Origin: Bacillus sp. ISL-18
GTDB taxonomy: Bacteria > Bacillota > Bacilli > Bacillales > Cytobacillaceae
Assembly (NCBI RefSeq): GCF_018613415.1
Contig: NZ_JAGGQG010000012.1
Span: 1 to 64,000 of the forward strand
Direction: 5' to 3'
DNA: 64,000 nucleotides
Shown piece by piece: positions 25,599-34,972 of the stretch. The notes below the pieces were generated by a model, which searched no databases, was not told the origin of the DNA, and worked only from the letters and a program-made list of their open reading frames with translations. A program made the translations under genes and the position numbers. Each line of letters begins with the position of its first letter. The first letter of the stretch is position 1.

Positions 25599-27209
25599 AT
25601 GAAAAAAAATATAATTCTGATTTTAAGCTCACTGCTAATCTTATCTATGTTTCTTAGCATTTTTTATGCTGCTTTTTTTCATAAAAATAATAATGTGTTG
25701 AATCAAAGCGATGAAAATGTCCAAAAAGATCTCCGAATTAACATTGGTTCAGAACCGCAGTCCTTACATCCTGGTCTTGCCGATGATTCTACATCAGGAT
25801 CAGTCCTTTCACAAGCCTTTGAAGGGTTAACAAGAAAAAATGTATGGGGGATAACGGTAAATGCAGCTGCTAAGGTCATAAAAATATCAGATGATTTAAA
25901 AACCTATACCTTTACACTTCGGGATGCAAAATGGACAAACGGTGATCCAGTTGTGGCACAAGATTTCGAATATGCTTGGAAATGGGTTTTGGACCCGGCC
26001 AATAAGGCAGAAAATGCCTATCAACTTTATGATATTAAAGGTGCAAAAGCTTATCACGATGGAAAAGGAAGTAAAAGCGACGTAGGGATAAGGGCGCTAG
26101 ATGACCATACATTAGAAGTTGAACTTAATCAACCGAATTCGCATTTCTTAGAATTAGCTACACTAAGTACCTACTTCCCAATCAATCGTAAAGTAGCAAT
26201 GGCACATCCTTCTTGGGCAAATGAAGTGGGGAAATATTACATAACAAATGGGCCTTACACCATAACAAAATGGAACCATAATAAAGAAATTTCCTTCGAA
26301 AAAAATATGAATTACTGGGATGCCCCGAAAGTTAAAATAGAAAGCATTTCCATGCAAATGGTGAATGATTCAACAAAAGCGTTATCCATGTATGAAAATG
26401 GCGATCTCGATGTCATGGTGGCTGCCACTACTAAAACAAAAGAGGATGATCAAGATTTATATGCTCACTCCCTTACTGGTTTATACAAACTTGTCATCAA
26501 TACGGAAGCAAAACCCTTCACTAATAAGAATATCCGAAAAGCTTTAGCTTTTGCCATTAATCGCCAGGAGCTGGCTGATCATAGTGGGCTTGATGAAGTC
26601 GAACCGGCCATGGCTGTCATTCCCCCAGTCCTATTCCCGGAAAATAAGAATAGGTATTTCCAAGATCATGATATAACAAAGGCAAAACAATACCTCCAAA
26701 CAGGTTTGAAAGAGTTGGGTTATAACGATGTTTCTGCCCTTCCTGTTATTACACTCTCTTTTAATGGAAGTGAATCAGACGAAAGAATGGCCCAAACAAT
26801 TGTGGATATGTGGAAAGAAAATCTAGGTGTTAAGGTGAAATTGGATAGTTCAGCCCTGAATACGCAAAATAAACAAGAAACCAAAAAAAGTTTTGATGTT
26901 TCTTTAATCATGTCTGTAAACGATTATAATGACACACTCCATATCCTTGAACAGAATACTCATTCTTTATTCAATAGGACAGGTTGGGATAACAAGCAAT
27001 TCGAATCAATGGTAGAACAGTCTAAAATGAACATGGATAAAAACCAACGTCTGGAATTGATCCAAAGAGCGGAATCAGTACTAATGGATGAAATGCCGAT
27101 TATTCCTATTAATTTTACTACAACTGAAATTATCCAAGATTCAAACTTACACGATATTGCTATTAATAATCAAGGGAATTTACAGTTCAGGTGGGCTTGG
27201 TTTGAATAG
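25599..27209 (+). CDS. Oligopeptide-binding protein, OppA-like (536 aa)
   Basis: Extracytoplasmic solute-binding protein family 5. Typical segments are LRINIGSEPQSLHPG at the start of the mature domain, FTLRDAKWTNGDPVVAQDFEYAWK, ITNGPYTITKWNHNKEI and IRKALAFAINRQEL. It should bind peptides for an ABC importer or for sensing. The N-terminus (MKKNIILILSSLLILSMFLSIFYAAFF) is a membrane segment, but there is no lipobox cysteine, so the protein is either anchored by an uncleaved helix or secreted rather than lipidated. No permease or ATPase gene is nearby. The ATG at 25599 follows GAGGGGTAATAAG. Confidence 0.9.
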   Translation: MKKNIILILSSLLILSMFLSIFYAAFFHKNNNVLNQSDENVQKDLRINIGSEPQSLHPGLADDSTSGSVLSQAFEGLTRKNVWGITVNAAAKVIKISDDLKTYTFTLRDAKWTNGDPVVAQDFEYAWKWVLDPANKAENAYQLYDIKGAKAYHDGKGSKSDVGIRALDDHTLEVELNQPNSHFLELATLSTYFPINRKVAMAHPSWANEVGKYYITNGPYTITKWNHNKEISFEKNMNYWDAPKVKIESISMQMVNDSTKALSMYENGDLDVMVAATTKTKEDDQDLYAHSLTGLYKLVINTEAKPFTNKNIRKALAFAINRQELADHSGLDEVEPAMAVIPPVLFPENKNRYFQDHDITKAKQYLQTGLKELGYNDVSALPVITLSFNGSESDERMAQTIVDMWKENLGVKVKLDSSALNTQNKQETKKSFDVSLIMSVNDYNDTLHILEQNTHSLFNRTGWDNKQFESMVEQSKMNMDKNQRLELIQRAESVLMDEMPIIPINFTTTEIIQDSNLHDIAINNQGNLQFRWAWFE

Positions 27210-27361
27210 ACTTTTCCTACTGGATTTTAAAAAAAAATGACGAAATATGTTACAATACAACTTAGACTGAATCGTTTCTAGGGTATTGGAATGTTTAACA
27301 GGGGGAGTTTGTTATAAAGAATCAACGGTTTTTTCCATCTGCTTTATCGTTACTTTCAATC

Positions 27362-28561
27362 TTGTCTTATTTTTTATGTGTATTTGCTTTAACTAGACAA
27401 TTTCCATTTTACCAATTGTCGAAGTTAATAAGCATAAGTCTCATTTTGGTGTTTGTTTTTTCCGTGCCCTTTTTGTTAAAAAATTTCTGGAAAAGTGAAA
27501 AATCAATCAAATACTTGTTTATTCTCAATATCGTTTTTTTGACTATCTTGCTGGTGTATTCGATTGTAGTTAAGCATAATAGTCTGTCGTTAGCGCTTCG
27601 CTTTTACTCTGTGCTTGTCTTAATACTGGCTGCCTTCTTTTTACCGCCAAAGAAAATTTACGTGAATCTATTTATTTTATTAGCAGTGGTGCAGAGTGTT
27701 TTGTTAATCGGGTTTGAAATCTTTATCGTCTTAAAGGGAGACCCGGGATTTGCTGGATATATAAGATCAAAGGTGCTTAGTTTGAAGTTAGGGGACATTT
27801 ATACCTTTAATAATTATTTTTATCGTGTGCAAATAAAGGGTAATCCCGTATTACCAATTGCCTTTTTAGTTAGCTTATTTGCAATTCAATCGAAACGAAT
27901 CAAAATCTCTGCCGCTGCCCTTTTATTTGCAGGAACCATTGTAGCGGGGAATTTTGCTTTTATATTAGCCATTTTATTCTTTTTTGGTATGTACCTTGTT
28001 ATCCTATTTTTTTCCAATAAAAGGATATCTGCCTTTTTGAAAAATTTATTAAAAAGTAGAACGAGAGTATTTTTGGGAGCAGGTGCGGTTTTAGTAGTTC
28101 TCTGCGTGGCTGCCTTTGTAATATACCCTTATTTTCAGAGTTTGTTCCTTCTGAAAATGCAACGTTCGATTCCAACTCGTTTTGACCAAGTGATTCATCT
28201 TATGAATGATTTAAGGGAGACAACTAGCTCCTTACTATTTGGTCAGGGTTTAGGGAACTTAATTAATGTAATCACAGACTACCGCGACTATCGCAATTAC
28301 TACTACTATGAATTACAAACTATCTATATTCTCAATCAGGTAGGCGTTTTGTATTTTATCTTCTTCCTAATTACAAAAGTTACTTTTATTATCAAATTTT
28401 GGAGAAATAAATTTGTCTATCTAATTTATCTTGCTTACGTATTGTATGCTTTTTCCAATCCTTATTTATTTGATGCAACCAATATTATTGTACTGATTGT
28501 ATTAAATTCATTAAGTAAACTATATCTAAAAGAAGGTTATAACAGTGAATCGAAAATTTAA
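27362..28561 (+). CDS. O-antigen polymerase-like membrane protein (at least 399 aa)
   Basis: A protein with about 10-12 membrane helices and a long central loop (about 135-160), as in Wzy/WaaL-type polysaccharide polymerases. FGQGLGNLINVITDYRDYRN resembles the conserved loop of such enzymes. The true start is unclear. Reading begins at TTG 27362 without a ribosome binding site. The same frame is open upstream to 27302, and GGGGGAG at 27301-27307 is well placed for an ATA codon at 27314, which would add KNQRFFPSALSLLSI. It overlaps the next gene by 17 bases, so it is co-translated with the glycosyltransferases. The role as polymerase comes from topology and context. Confidence 0.75.
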   Translation: MSYFLCVFALTRQFPFYQLSKLISISLILVFVFSVPFLLKNFWKSEKSIKYLFILNIVFLTILLVYSIVVKHNSLSLALRFYSVLVLILAAFFLPPKKIYVNLFILLAVVQSVLLIGFEIFIVLKGDPGFAGYIRSKVLSLKLGDIYTFNNYFYRVQIKGNPVLPIAFLVSLFAIQSKRIKISAAALLFAGTIVAGNFAFILAILFFFGMYLVILFFSNKRISAFLKNLLKSRTRVFLGAGAVLVVLCVAAFVIYPYFQSLFLLKMQRSIPTRFDQVIHLMNDLRETTSSLLFGQGLGNLINVITDYRDYRNYYYYELQTIYILNQVGVLYFIFFLITKVTFIIKFWRNKFVYLIYLAYVLYAFSNPYLFDATNIIVLIVLNSLSKLYLKEGYNSESKI

Positions 28562-29441
28562 GGTTTGTGCTGTTATGGTTTGTTTCTATCCTGACATAGA
28601 AGAACTTTCCTCTAATATTAATGCCATTGTTGGACAAGTTGAGAAATTAATCATAGTTGATAATAGTGAAAAGCCAGTTAATCACAATTTTTTAAATGAA
28701 AACGATCAGGTCAGTAAAATTGAATGGGTTTCTTTGAAGGAGAATCTGGGAATTGGCGCGGCGCATAATGTAGGAATCAAAATGGCATTGGAACAAAATT
28801 TTGATGGCATCCTGCTGCTGGATCAGGACAGTAATCCACCCAAAAATCTAGTAAAGGAACTCGCTTCAGGTATGGAATTTCTGAACGATCAAGGGATAAA
28901 AGTAGCTTGTTTGGGCCCGGATATTTTTAATAAAAACACCAATGAAACCTATAAGCCTCTTGTCAATAAGGGAGTAGAATTAAGTGAGGATTTTGTAGAA
29001 AAGGATGTTTTGATTAGTTCTGGAAAATTAATTTCGGCAGAAGCTGTCAAACAAATCGGAATGATGGATGAAGCTTTATTTATCGATTTAGTCGACTTTG
29101 AGTGGTGCTGGAGAGCAAGAAAAGATGGCTTTAGAGTTTTTAGTAGTAAACGGGTTAGAATGGGACATATGGTTGGGCAGAAAAATGTAAAAATTTTAAA
29201 TGTCTATAATTTATTAATTCCTTCTCCGCTCAGACACTATTATCAATTTAGAAATACCATTTTCCTTTTAAAAAGGGGTTATGTTCCTCGTTATTGGAAG
29301 ATAAAAGCACTAATTGAAAGATGTATCGAACTTTTCCTTTACTCTTTATTAATCTCCCCAAGGTTAATCCGATCTCGGTATATCTTTAAAGGGATAAAAG
29401 ATGGCTTATTCAACAGGAAAGGGAAATTAATTAATGGCTGA
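28545..29441 (+). CDS. Family 2 glycosyltransferase, rhamnosyltransferase-like (298 aa)
   Basis: GT-A fold transferase. CAVMVCFYPDIEEL opens the nucleotide-sugar domain, VDNSEKP follows, and LLDQDSNPP holds the metal-binding DQD (a DxD variant). IDLVDFEWCWRARKDGF is the acceptor-side motif seen in RfbF/RfbN-like rhamnosyltransferases. SPLRHYYQFRN and the basic, hydrophobic C-terminus suit membrane-surface attachment. It starts at GTG after AGAAGG and overlaps both neighbours (17 and 8 bases). It probably adds rhamnose from dTDP-rhamnose, which the downstream rml genes make; the exact linkage cannot be told. Confidence 0.9.
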   Translation: MNRKFKVCAVMVCFYPDIEELSSNINAIVGQVEKLIIVDNSEKPVNHNFLNENDQVSKIEWVSLKENLGIGAAHNVGIKMALEQNFDGILLLDQDSNPPKNLVKELASGMEFLNDQGIKVACLGPDIFNKNTNETYKPLVNKGVELSEDFVEKDVLISSGKLISAEAVKQIGMMDEALFIDLVDFEWCWRARKDGFRVFSSKRVRMGHMVGQKNVKILNVYNLLIPSPLRHYYQFRNTIFLLKRGYVPRYWKIKALIERCIELFLYSLLISPRLIRSRYIFKGIKDGLFNRKGKLING

Positions 29442-30366
29442 TCGTATGATAAATATTGATAGCGTATGTGCAATTGTTGTGACCTATAACCCTAATATTG
29501 AAGAGCTAAAGGAAAATATGGAATCCGTTGTTCATCAAGTTGGAGGAATCTGCATTGTGGATAATTCTACCGATGTAACTCTCCAGGAAAAGCTGCTGAC
29601 TTTTCAAGAGAATAAAAAGTTTCATGTCCTATCCAACAAAGGAAACTACGGGATCGCCTTTGCGCAGAATATAGGGATGAAGTGGGCCTTAGATAAGGGT
29701 TATGAGGCTTTTTTTCAATTAGATCAGGATAGTAAATTGATGGAAGATACCGTGTTAAAATTAGTAAACGAATATAATTTTTTATTATCCCAAGATAAAA
29801 AGATCGCTTGTATTGGACCATTAGCGTTTGATCGTGATAAATCGGAAGATGATGTCTATCACAATTACAATTCAACGAATGAAAGAATTATTAAAGTTCC
29901 ACAAACCTTAAGTTCCGGTTCCTTAATTCCAAAGGATGCTTTTATAGGCATTGGCGGAATGGAAGAAGACTTATTTATTGATTTAGTTGATTATGAGTGG
30001 TGTTGGCGGGCAGAAAAACAAGGCTATTCCACCTATGTAACAAATGATGTAAAAATGGCCCATCGTTTAGGGGAGGACAGGTATCACTTTTTAGGCAAGA
30101 GTATTGGCGTCCCTTCTCCGATCAGACATTACTATCAGTTCCGGAACACCCTGGAAATGTTAAAAAGGTCTTACGTGCCTTTAAATTTTAAAGTTAAATA
30201 TATCCCCATTTTACTTTTTAAGTTTTTCTTTTTCAGCCTGTTTGTAAAACCAAGAGCGGTCCGTTTTAGGATGATGGTAAAAGGGACGATGGATGCACTA
30301 AGGGGAGTTAAAGGGAATATTAATGGAGACCGGCCAGGTATCGTCAGGATACAAAGTCATGAATAA
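29434..30366 (+). CDS. Family 2 glycosyltransferase, rhamnosyltransferase-like (310 aa)
   Basis: A close paralogue of the preceding gene with the same order of motifs: CAIVVTYNPNIEEL, IVDNSTDV, FQLDQDSKL (DQD), FIDLVDYEWCWRAEKQGY and SPIRHYYQFRN. The pair probably arose by tandem duplication and adds successive sugars, likely rhamnose, to the repeat unit. It starts at ATG 29434, overlapping the previous stop by 8 bases; a second ATG lies five codons in. It is cytosolic at the membrane face. Confidence 0.9.
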   Translation: MADRMINIDSVCAIVVTYNPNIEELKENMESVVHQVGGICIVDNSTDVTLQEKLLTFQENKKFHVLSNKGNYGIAFAQNIGMKWALDKGYEAFFQLDQDSKLMEDTVLKLVNEYNFLLSQDKKIACIGPLAFDRDKSEDDVYHNYNSTNERIIKVPQTLSSGSLIPKDAFIGIGGMEEDLFIDLVDYEWCWRAEKQGYSTYVTNDVKMAHRLGEDRYHFLGKSIGVPSPIRHYYQFRNTLEMLKRSYVPLNFKVKYIPILLFKFFFFSLFVKPRAVRFRMMVKGTMDALRGVKGNINGDRPGIVRIQSHE

Positions 30367-30381
30367 AATGGAGTTGAAATA

Positions 30382-31197
30382 ATGAACTTTTCAGTTCTTA
30401 TGTCCGTATACTTTAAGGAAAAACCAGAGTTCTTAAGAGAATCAATTGAAAGCATGTTACGTCAGACGTTAAGACCAACTGAAATTTTAATTGTATTTGA
30501 TGGGAAACTCACGGATGAATTGTATCAATTATTAAATGAATATAAAAAGGCAGAGCCAGATTTGTTTAAGTATGTTGAACTAGAACAAAATATGGGATTA
30601 GGGAAAGCCTTGGAGATTGGGATTAAGGAATGTACGTATGATTTAATCGCAAGAATGGATAGTGATGATATCTGTCATCCGCAACGATTTGAAAAACAAA
30701 TAAACTTTATGAAGAGCAATCCTGATGTACAAGTCCTTGGATCATGGATCGGTGAATTTGAAGAGGATGTCGAAAAAATAGAATCGATTCGTAAAGTTCC
30801 TGCCAGCTATGAGGAAATTTTAAAATATGCGAAAACACGCTGCCCCTTAAATCATATGACTGTCGTTTACTGGAGGGATGCTGTTCTGAAAGCTGGCAGC
30901 TACCAGACCTTAATGTGGAACGAAGATTATTATTTATGGGGAAGAATGTTAAATAGTCATATAAAAATAATGAATTTACCAGAAATTTTAGTCTATGCTC
31001 GTGCGGGCGCAGATATGTTCAACCGACGCGGGGGACTAAAATACTTCAAAAATGAAATGGAACTGCAAAAGGAATTTGTAAAAATGCATTTTATCGATAG
31101 ACAAACGTTTATTAAGAATGTTATTACAAGGGGAGCTGTCAGAATACTTCCTAACTCCTTTAGGGGCTTTGTTTATAAAAGGCTGCTAAGACGCTAA
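30382..31197 (+). CDS. Family 2 glycosyltransferase, AmsE-like (271 aa)
   Basis: GT-A enzyme of a different branch from the two before it. The N-terminus FSVLMSVYFKEKPEFLRESI, LRPTEILIVFDG, LARMDSDDICHPQRF with the DSDD metal site, and CPLNHMTVVYWR are typical of the AmsE/WcaA group that builds exopolysaccharide repeat units. WNEDYYLWGRML is the probable catalytic-base region (ED). It is separated from the preceding gene by 15 bp and has GGAG before its ATG. It is the last glycosyltransferase before rmlA. Sugar specificity is unknown. Confidence 0.9.
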   Translation: MNFSVLMSVYFKEKPEFLRESIESMLRQTLRPTEILIVFDGKLTDELYQLLNEYKKAEPDLFKYVELEQNMGLGKALEIGIKECTYDLIARMDSDDICHPQRFEKQINFMKSNPDVQVLGSWIGEFEEDVEKIESIRKVPASYEEILKYAKTRCPLNHMTVVYWRDAVLKAGSYQTLMWNEDYYLWGRMLNSHIKIMNLPEILVYARAGADMFNRRGGLKYFKNEMELQKEFVKMHFIDRQTFIKNVITRGAVRILPNSFRGFVYKRLLRR

Positions 31198-31305
31198 GAA
31201 AGATAAAAAAGAACCCTTGATTTCAAGGCGTTGAAAAATAGTAGGAATTACATATTTTTAAAATGTTATTAGCATAAATAACCTTGAATGGGAGCTGAAT
31301 GAAAA

Positions 31306-32181
31306 ATGAAGGGAATAATTCTTGCAGGCGGCAGCGGAACACGTCTTTATCCATTAACAAAAGTGGTTTCAAAACAGTTATTACCTGTTTATGACAAACC
31401 AATGATTTATTATCCGCTTTCTGTTCTTATGTTGGCTGGTATAAAGGATATCTTAATTATTTCTACCCCAGAAGATACAGCACGATTTGAGCAAATTTTA
31501 GGAGACGGATCCGATTTAGGAATGAATTTTTCGTATAAAATTCAACCACATCCTGGCGGGTTAGCACAAGCATTTTTAATCGGTGAAGAATTTATTGGCG
31601 ATGACAATGTTGCCCTCGTTCTTGGTGACAATATTTTTTATGGCCATGGACTGACTGATCTATTAAGAAGCGCAGCTTCAAGGGAAACGGGAGCATCTGT
31701 ATTTGGATATTACGTAAACGATCCAGAGCGTTTCGGTGTGGTTGAATTTGATAGCGAAGGTAAAGCCGTCTCGATTGAAGAGAAGCCTCTAGAGCCTAAG
31801 TCAAACTACGCAGTGACCGGACTTTATTTTTATGATAATCGGGTTGTAGAGATTGCCAAGAACATCAAGCCTTCTCCACGTGGTGAACTTGAAATTACCG
31901 ACATTAACAAGGCGTATCTAGATATGGGGGAACTCAATGTCGAATTGCTTGGACGCGGTTATGCTTGGTTAGATACCGGAACGCATGCGTCATTGTTAGA
32001 GGCATCACAATTTATTGAGACAGTGGAAAAGCGGCAGTCCTTAAAAATTGCCTGTTTAGAAGAAATTGCATATAAAATGGGTTATATAACAAAAGATAAG
32101 TTATTAGAATTAGCGGGGCCGTTAATGAAAAATCAATATGGGCAATATTTACTAAAAGTAGCCACTCAAGAATTGAAATGA
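31306..32181 (+). CDS. rmlA: Glucose-1-phosphate thymidylyltransferase
   Basis: First step of dTDP-L-rhamnose synthesis: dTTP plus glucose-1-phosphate gives dTDP-glucose. The signature [16 protein letters not shown] is at the N-terminus, followed by [27 protein letters not shown], and [18 protein letters not shown]. The length of 291 residues is normal. It begins the rmlACBD operon (gaps of 0-11 bp), 108 bp after the last glycosyltransferase gene. All four enzymes are cytosolic. Confidence 0.97.
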   Translation: MKGIILAGGSGTRLYPLTKVVSKQLLPVYDKPMIYYPLSVLMLAGIKDILIISTPEDTARFEQILGDGSDLGMNFSYKIQPHPGGLAQAFLIGEEFIGDDNVALVLGDNIFYGHGLTDLLRSAASRETGASVFGYYVNDPERFGVVEFDSEGKAVSIEEKPLEPKSNYAVTGLYFYDNRVVEIAKNIKPSPRGELEITDINKAYLDMGELNVELLGRGYAWLDTGTHASLLEASQFIETVEKRQSLKIACLEEIAYKMGYITKDKLLELAGPLMKNQYGQYLLKVATQELK

Positions 32182-32191
32182 GGTAGAACGA

Positions 32192-32752
32192 ATGAACGTT
32201 ATTGAAACCAAGCTTTCTGGTGTTAAAATTTTAGAACCAAAGGTATTCGGTGACCATCGCGGTTACTTTATGGAAAGTTATAATAAAAATATATTCGAGC
32301 AATTAGGTTTAAACTTTGATTTTATTCAAGACAATCAATCGCTTTCCGCTCCGGTTGGAACTTTACGCGGATTACATTTTCAATTAAATCCAAAAGCACA
32401 AACAAAAGTTGTTCGTTGTGTAACAGGAGCCATTTATGACGTTGCAGTGGATATTCGACAAGGTTCTCCTACATATGGACAATGGGTTGGCGTGATCTTA
32501 AGTGAACATAATAAACGTCAGCTGCTAGTTCCAAAAGGTTTTGCGCATGGGTTCTGTACGTTAGTACCCGATACCACTGTTGCTTATAAAGTGGATGAAT
32601 ATTATTCGCCTGAGCATGATGGGGGGATTCTCTGGAATGATCCTGAATTAGGCATTGATTGGCCAACGACGAATCCTATTCTTTCTGATAAGGATACCAA
32701 GCACCCAACATTAGCAGAAGCAAAAAATTTAAATTTTATGTTTGAAAAATAG
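32192..32752 (+). CDS. rmlC: dTDP-4-dehydrorhamnose 3,5-epimerase
   Basis: Third step of dTDP-rhamnose synthesis. The cupin-type enzyme shows FGDHRGYFMESY, IQDNQSLSAPVGTLRGLHFQ with the catalytic His, VVRCVTGAIYDVAVDIR and VPKGFAHGFCTL. Its 186 residues match the family. It lies 10 bp after rmlA and just before rmlB. Confidence 0.97.
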   Translation: MNVIETKLSGVKILEPKVFGDHRGYFMESYNKNIFEQLGLNFDFIQDNQSLSAPVGTLRGLHFQLNPKAQTKVVRCVTGAIYDVAVDIRQGSPTYGQWVGVILSEHNKRQLLVPKGFAHGFCTLVPDTTVAYKVDEYYSPEHDGGILWNDPELGIDWPTTNPILSDKDTKHPTLAEAKNLNFMFEK

Positions 32753-32762
32753 GAGGCACCTT

Positions 32763-33785
32763 ATGAAATTGTTAATCACAGGCGGAGCTGGTTTTATTGG
32801 CAGCAATTTTGTCCGCTATATGGTAAATAAATATCCAAACTATCAAATCGTCAATCTTGATTTACTGACCTATGCAGGAAATCTTGAGAACTTAAAGGAC
32901 ATCGAAAATGCAGCAAATTACACGTTTGTTCGTGGTGACATTGCAAACCGCGAATTTATCGGTGGTCTATTTCAAGAAGAAAAGTTTGATTACGTGATTA
33001 ATTTCGCTGCTGAATCACATGTAGACAGAAGTATTACTGATCCTGGAATCTTTGTTCAAACAAATATCCAAGGGACACTTGCCCTTCTAGATGCGGCTAA
33101 GACCATTGGCGTAAAGAAATACCTTCAGGTTTCGACAGATGAAGTTTATGGAACCTTAGGAGAAACAGGCTACTTTACAGAGGAAACCCCATTAGCGGCT
33201 AATAGTCCTTATAGTGCTAGTAAAGCTGGTGCGGATCTGCTTGTTCGTGCTTATCATGAAACATTTGGCCTGCCAGTGAATATTACACGCTGCTCAAATA
33301 ATTATGGACCTTTCCATTTCCCTGAAAAGCTGATTCCATTAATGATCATTAATGCTTTAAACGACAAGGAACTTCCTGTTTATGGAGATGGCCTAAATGT
33401 TCGTGACTGGCTTCATGTTGAAGATCATTGCCAGGCAATCGACCTCGTACTTCATAATGGCCGCAATGGCGAGGTATATAACGTCGGCGGCAATAATGAA
33501 CGCACAAATATTGAAATTGTTCAAACCATTTTAAAACAATTGGGCAAGCCAGAATCGTTAATTAAATTTGTTAAAGATCGTCCTGGCCATGACCGCCGTT
33601 ATGCTATTGATGCTGCGAAATTACGGAATGAACTTGGATGGAAACCAAAATATACGTTTGATACCGGCATTGAGCAAACGATTAATTGGTATTTAGAAAA
33701 TAAACAATGGTGGGAAAACATCATTTCTGGAGAGTATCAGGATTATTTTAAATCCCAGTATGGTGAGAGATTAGAGGTAGAATAA
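32763..33785 (+). CDS. rmlB: dTDP-glucose 4,6-dehydratase
   Basis: Second step of dTDP-rhamnose synthesis. Extended short-chain dehydrogenase with the NAD-binding GGAGFIGSNFVRY, the dTDP-sugar dehydratase motif STDEVYGTLGE, the catalytic YSASK (Tyr-x-x-x-Lys) and the RCSNNYGPFHFPEKLIP block. The ATG at 32763 follows AGGAGGCACCTT; an earlier in-frame start overlaps rmlC and has no site. The stop is immediately followed by the rmlD start. Confidence 0.97.
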   Translation: MKLLITGGAGFIGSNFVRYMVNKYPNYQIVNLDLLTYAGNLENLKDIENAANYTFVRGDIANREFIGGLFQEEKFDYVINFAAESHVDRSITDPGIFVQTNIQGTLALLDAAKTIGVKKYLQVSTDEVYGTLGETGYFTEETPLAANSPYSASKAGADLLVRAYHETFGLPVNITRCSNNYGPFHFPEKLIPLMIINALNDKELPVYGDGLNVRDWLHVEDHCQAIDLVLHNGRNGEVYNVGGNNERTNIEIVQTILKQLGKPESLIKFVKDRPGHDRRYAIDAAKLRNELGWKPKYTFDTGIEQTINWYLENKQWWENIISGEYQDYFKSQYGERLEVE

Positions 33786-34631
33786 ATGAAAGTTGTTGTT
33801 ACTGGAGTGAAAGGCCAGTTAGGCTATGACCTTGAAAAGCAATTAACGGCCAGAAACCACGAAGTATTTGGCCTTGATCGTAATCAATTGGACATTACTG
33901 ACGAACAAGCTGTGAAAGCCTATATGGAGTCAGTAAAGCCTGACGCTATTTTACATTGTGCCGCTTATACGAATGTAGATGCAGCGGAACAAGACAAAGA
34001 AACAGCCTATAATGTTAATGCATTAGGTGCAAAATTCCTTGCCGAAGCAGCCAGCAAGGCTGGAGCTAAAATGGTTTATGTGAGTACCGATTATGTTTTT
34101 GATGGTACAGCTTCTGAGCCATATGAGGTAGATCATCCGACCCATCCGCTTGGTGTCTATGGAGAAACAAAATTCGCGGGTGAGGAATTTGTTAAAAAGT
34201 CTTTAGACCGATATTTTATCGTTCGAACAGCATGGGTATTTGGCATCAACGGAAATAACTTTGTCAAAACCATGCTTCGTCTTGCAGAAGAGCGTGATGA
34301 ATTAGGGGTTGTTCACGACCAGGTTGGCTCCCCGACTTATACCGTTGATCTTGCCCGATTTATGATTGATTTAGTGGAGTCTGATCAATATGGTGTTTAT
34401 CATGCCACTAATGAAGGTGTTTGCTCTTGGTACGAGTTTGCGGTGGAAATTTTTAACCAAGCTGGTGTGAATGTGAAGGTAAATCCATTGACTTCAGAAC
34501 AATTTCCCCGCCCAGCGGCTAGGCCTAAATATTCAGTTTTAAGTAAGAAGAAAATCACTGATCAAGGTTTTATTCCGCTCCCAAATTGGAAAGAAGCTTT
34601 ATCAGCATACTTAAGGGAAATTAAAGGTTAA
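33786..34631 (+). CDS. rmlD: dTDP-4-dehydrorhamnose reductase
   Basis: Last step, giving dTDP-L-rhamnose with NAD(P)H. GVKGQLGYDLEKQL is the Rossmann motif, then CAAYTNVDAAE, STDYVFDG, the catalytic YGETK, RTAWVFG and DQVGSPTYT. The 281-residue length is typical. Its ATG abuts the rmlB stop. A large hairpin with T-run at 34642-34697 ends the operon. Confidence 0.97.
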   Translation: MKVVVTGVKGQLGYDLEKQLTARNHEVFGLDRNQLDITDEQAVKAYMESVKPDAILHCAAYTNVDAAEQDKETAYNVNALGAKFLAEAASKAGAKMVYVSTDYVFDGTASEPYEVDHPTHPLGVYGETKFAGEEFVKKSLDRYFIVRTAWVFGINGNNFVKTMLRLAEERDELGVVHDQVGSPTYTVDLARFMIDLVESDQYGVYHATNEGVCSWYEFAVEIFNQAGVNVKVNPLTSEQFPRPAARPKYSVLSKKKITDQGFIPLPNWKEALSAYLREIKG

Positions 34632-34972
34632 TAAGTTATAATGAAAGGGATATGTAAACAGTCGTTTCAGCGACTTTTTAACATATTCCTTTTTTCATAC
34701 ATATTCTTATTGTTATGTAAAAGAGCATCAAACATTTATAAGCGAAATGTAACCTAGTTTGCAATAATTCGTCTAACTAGTGGGTACATAAAAGGAAGTG
34801 TGTTAACTAATAGTTTTCAATATTAGAGATTTATTACAAAGTAAATTTAATAGTTTCATTGAGTAAAAGTCTGTGCTATAATCCTTAGGGAGTATTTTAT
34901 CGAAATTTGGCTTTTTTTATAGTTTAAATCACTACAAGAACAGGTAATGATAAAACCACGGAGGGTCCATTT
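34632..34972 (+). other. Gap with rml terminator and AT-rich leader
   Basis: 34642-34697 is a terminator: GAAAGGGATATGT pairs with ACATATTCCTTTTTTC around an inner AGTCG/CGACT hairpin. The rest is AT-rich. A TATAAT sits at about 34875 with only a weak -35, about 95 bases before the tagO-like gene. No gene seen. Confidence 0.75.
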
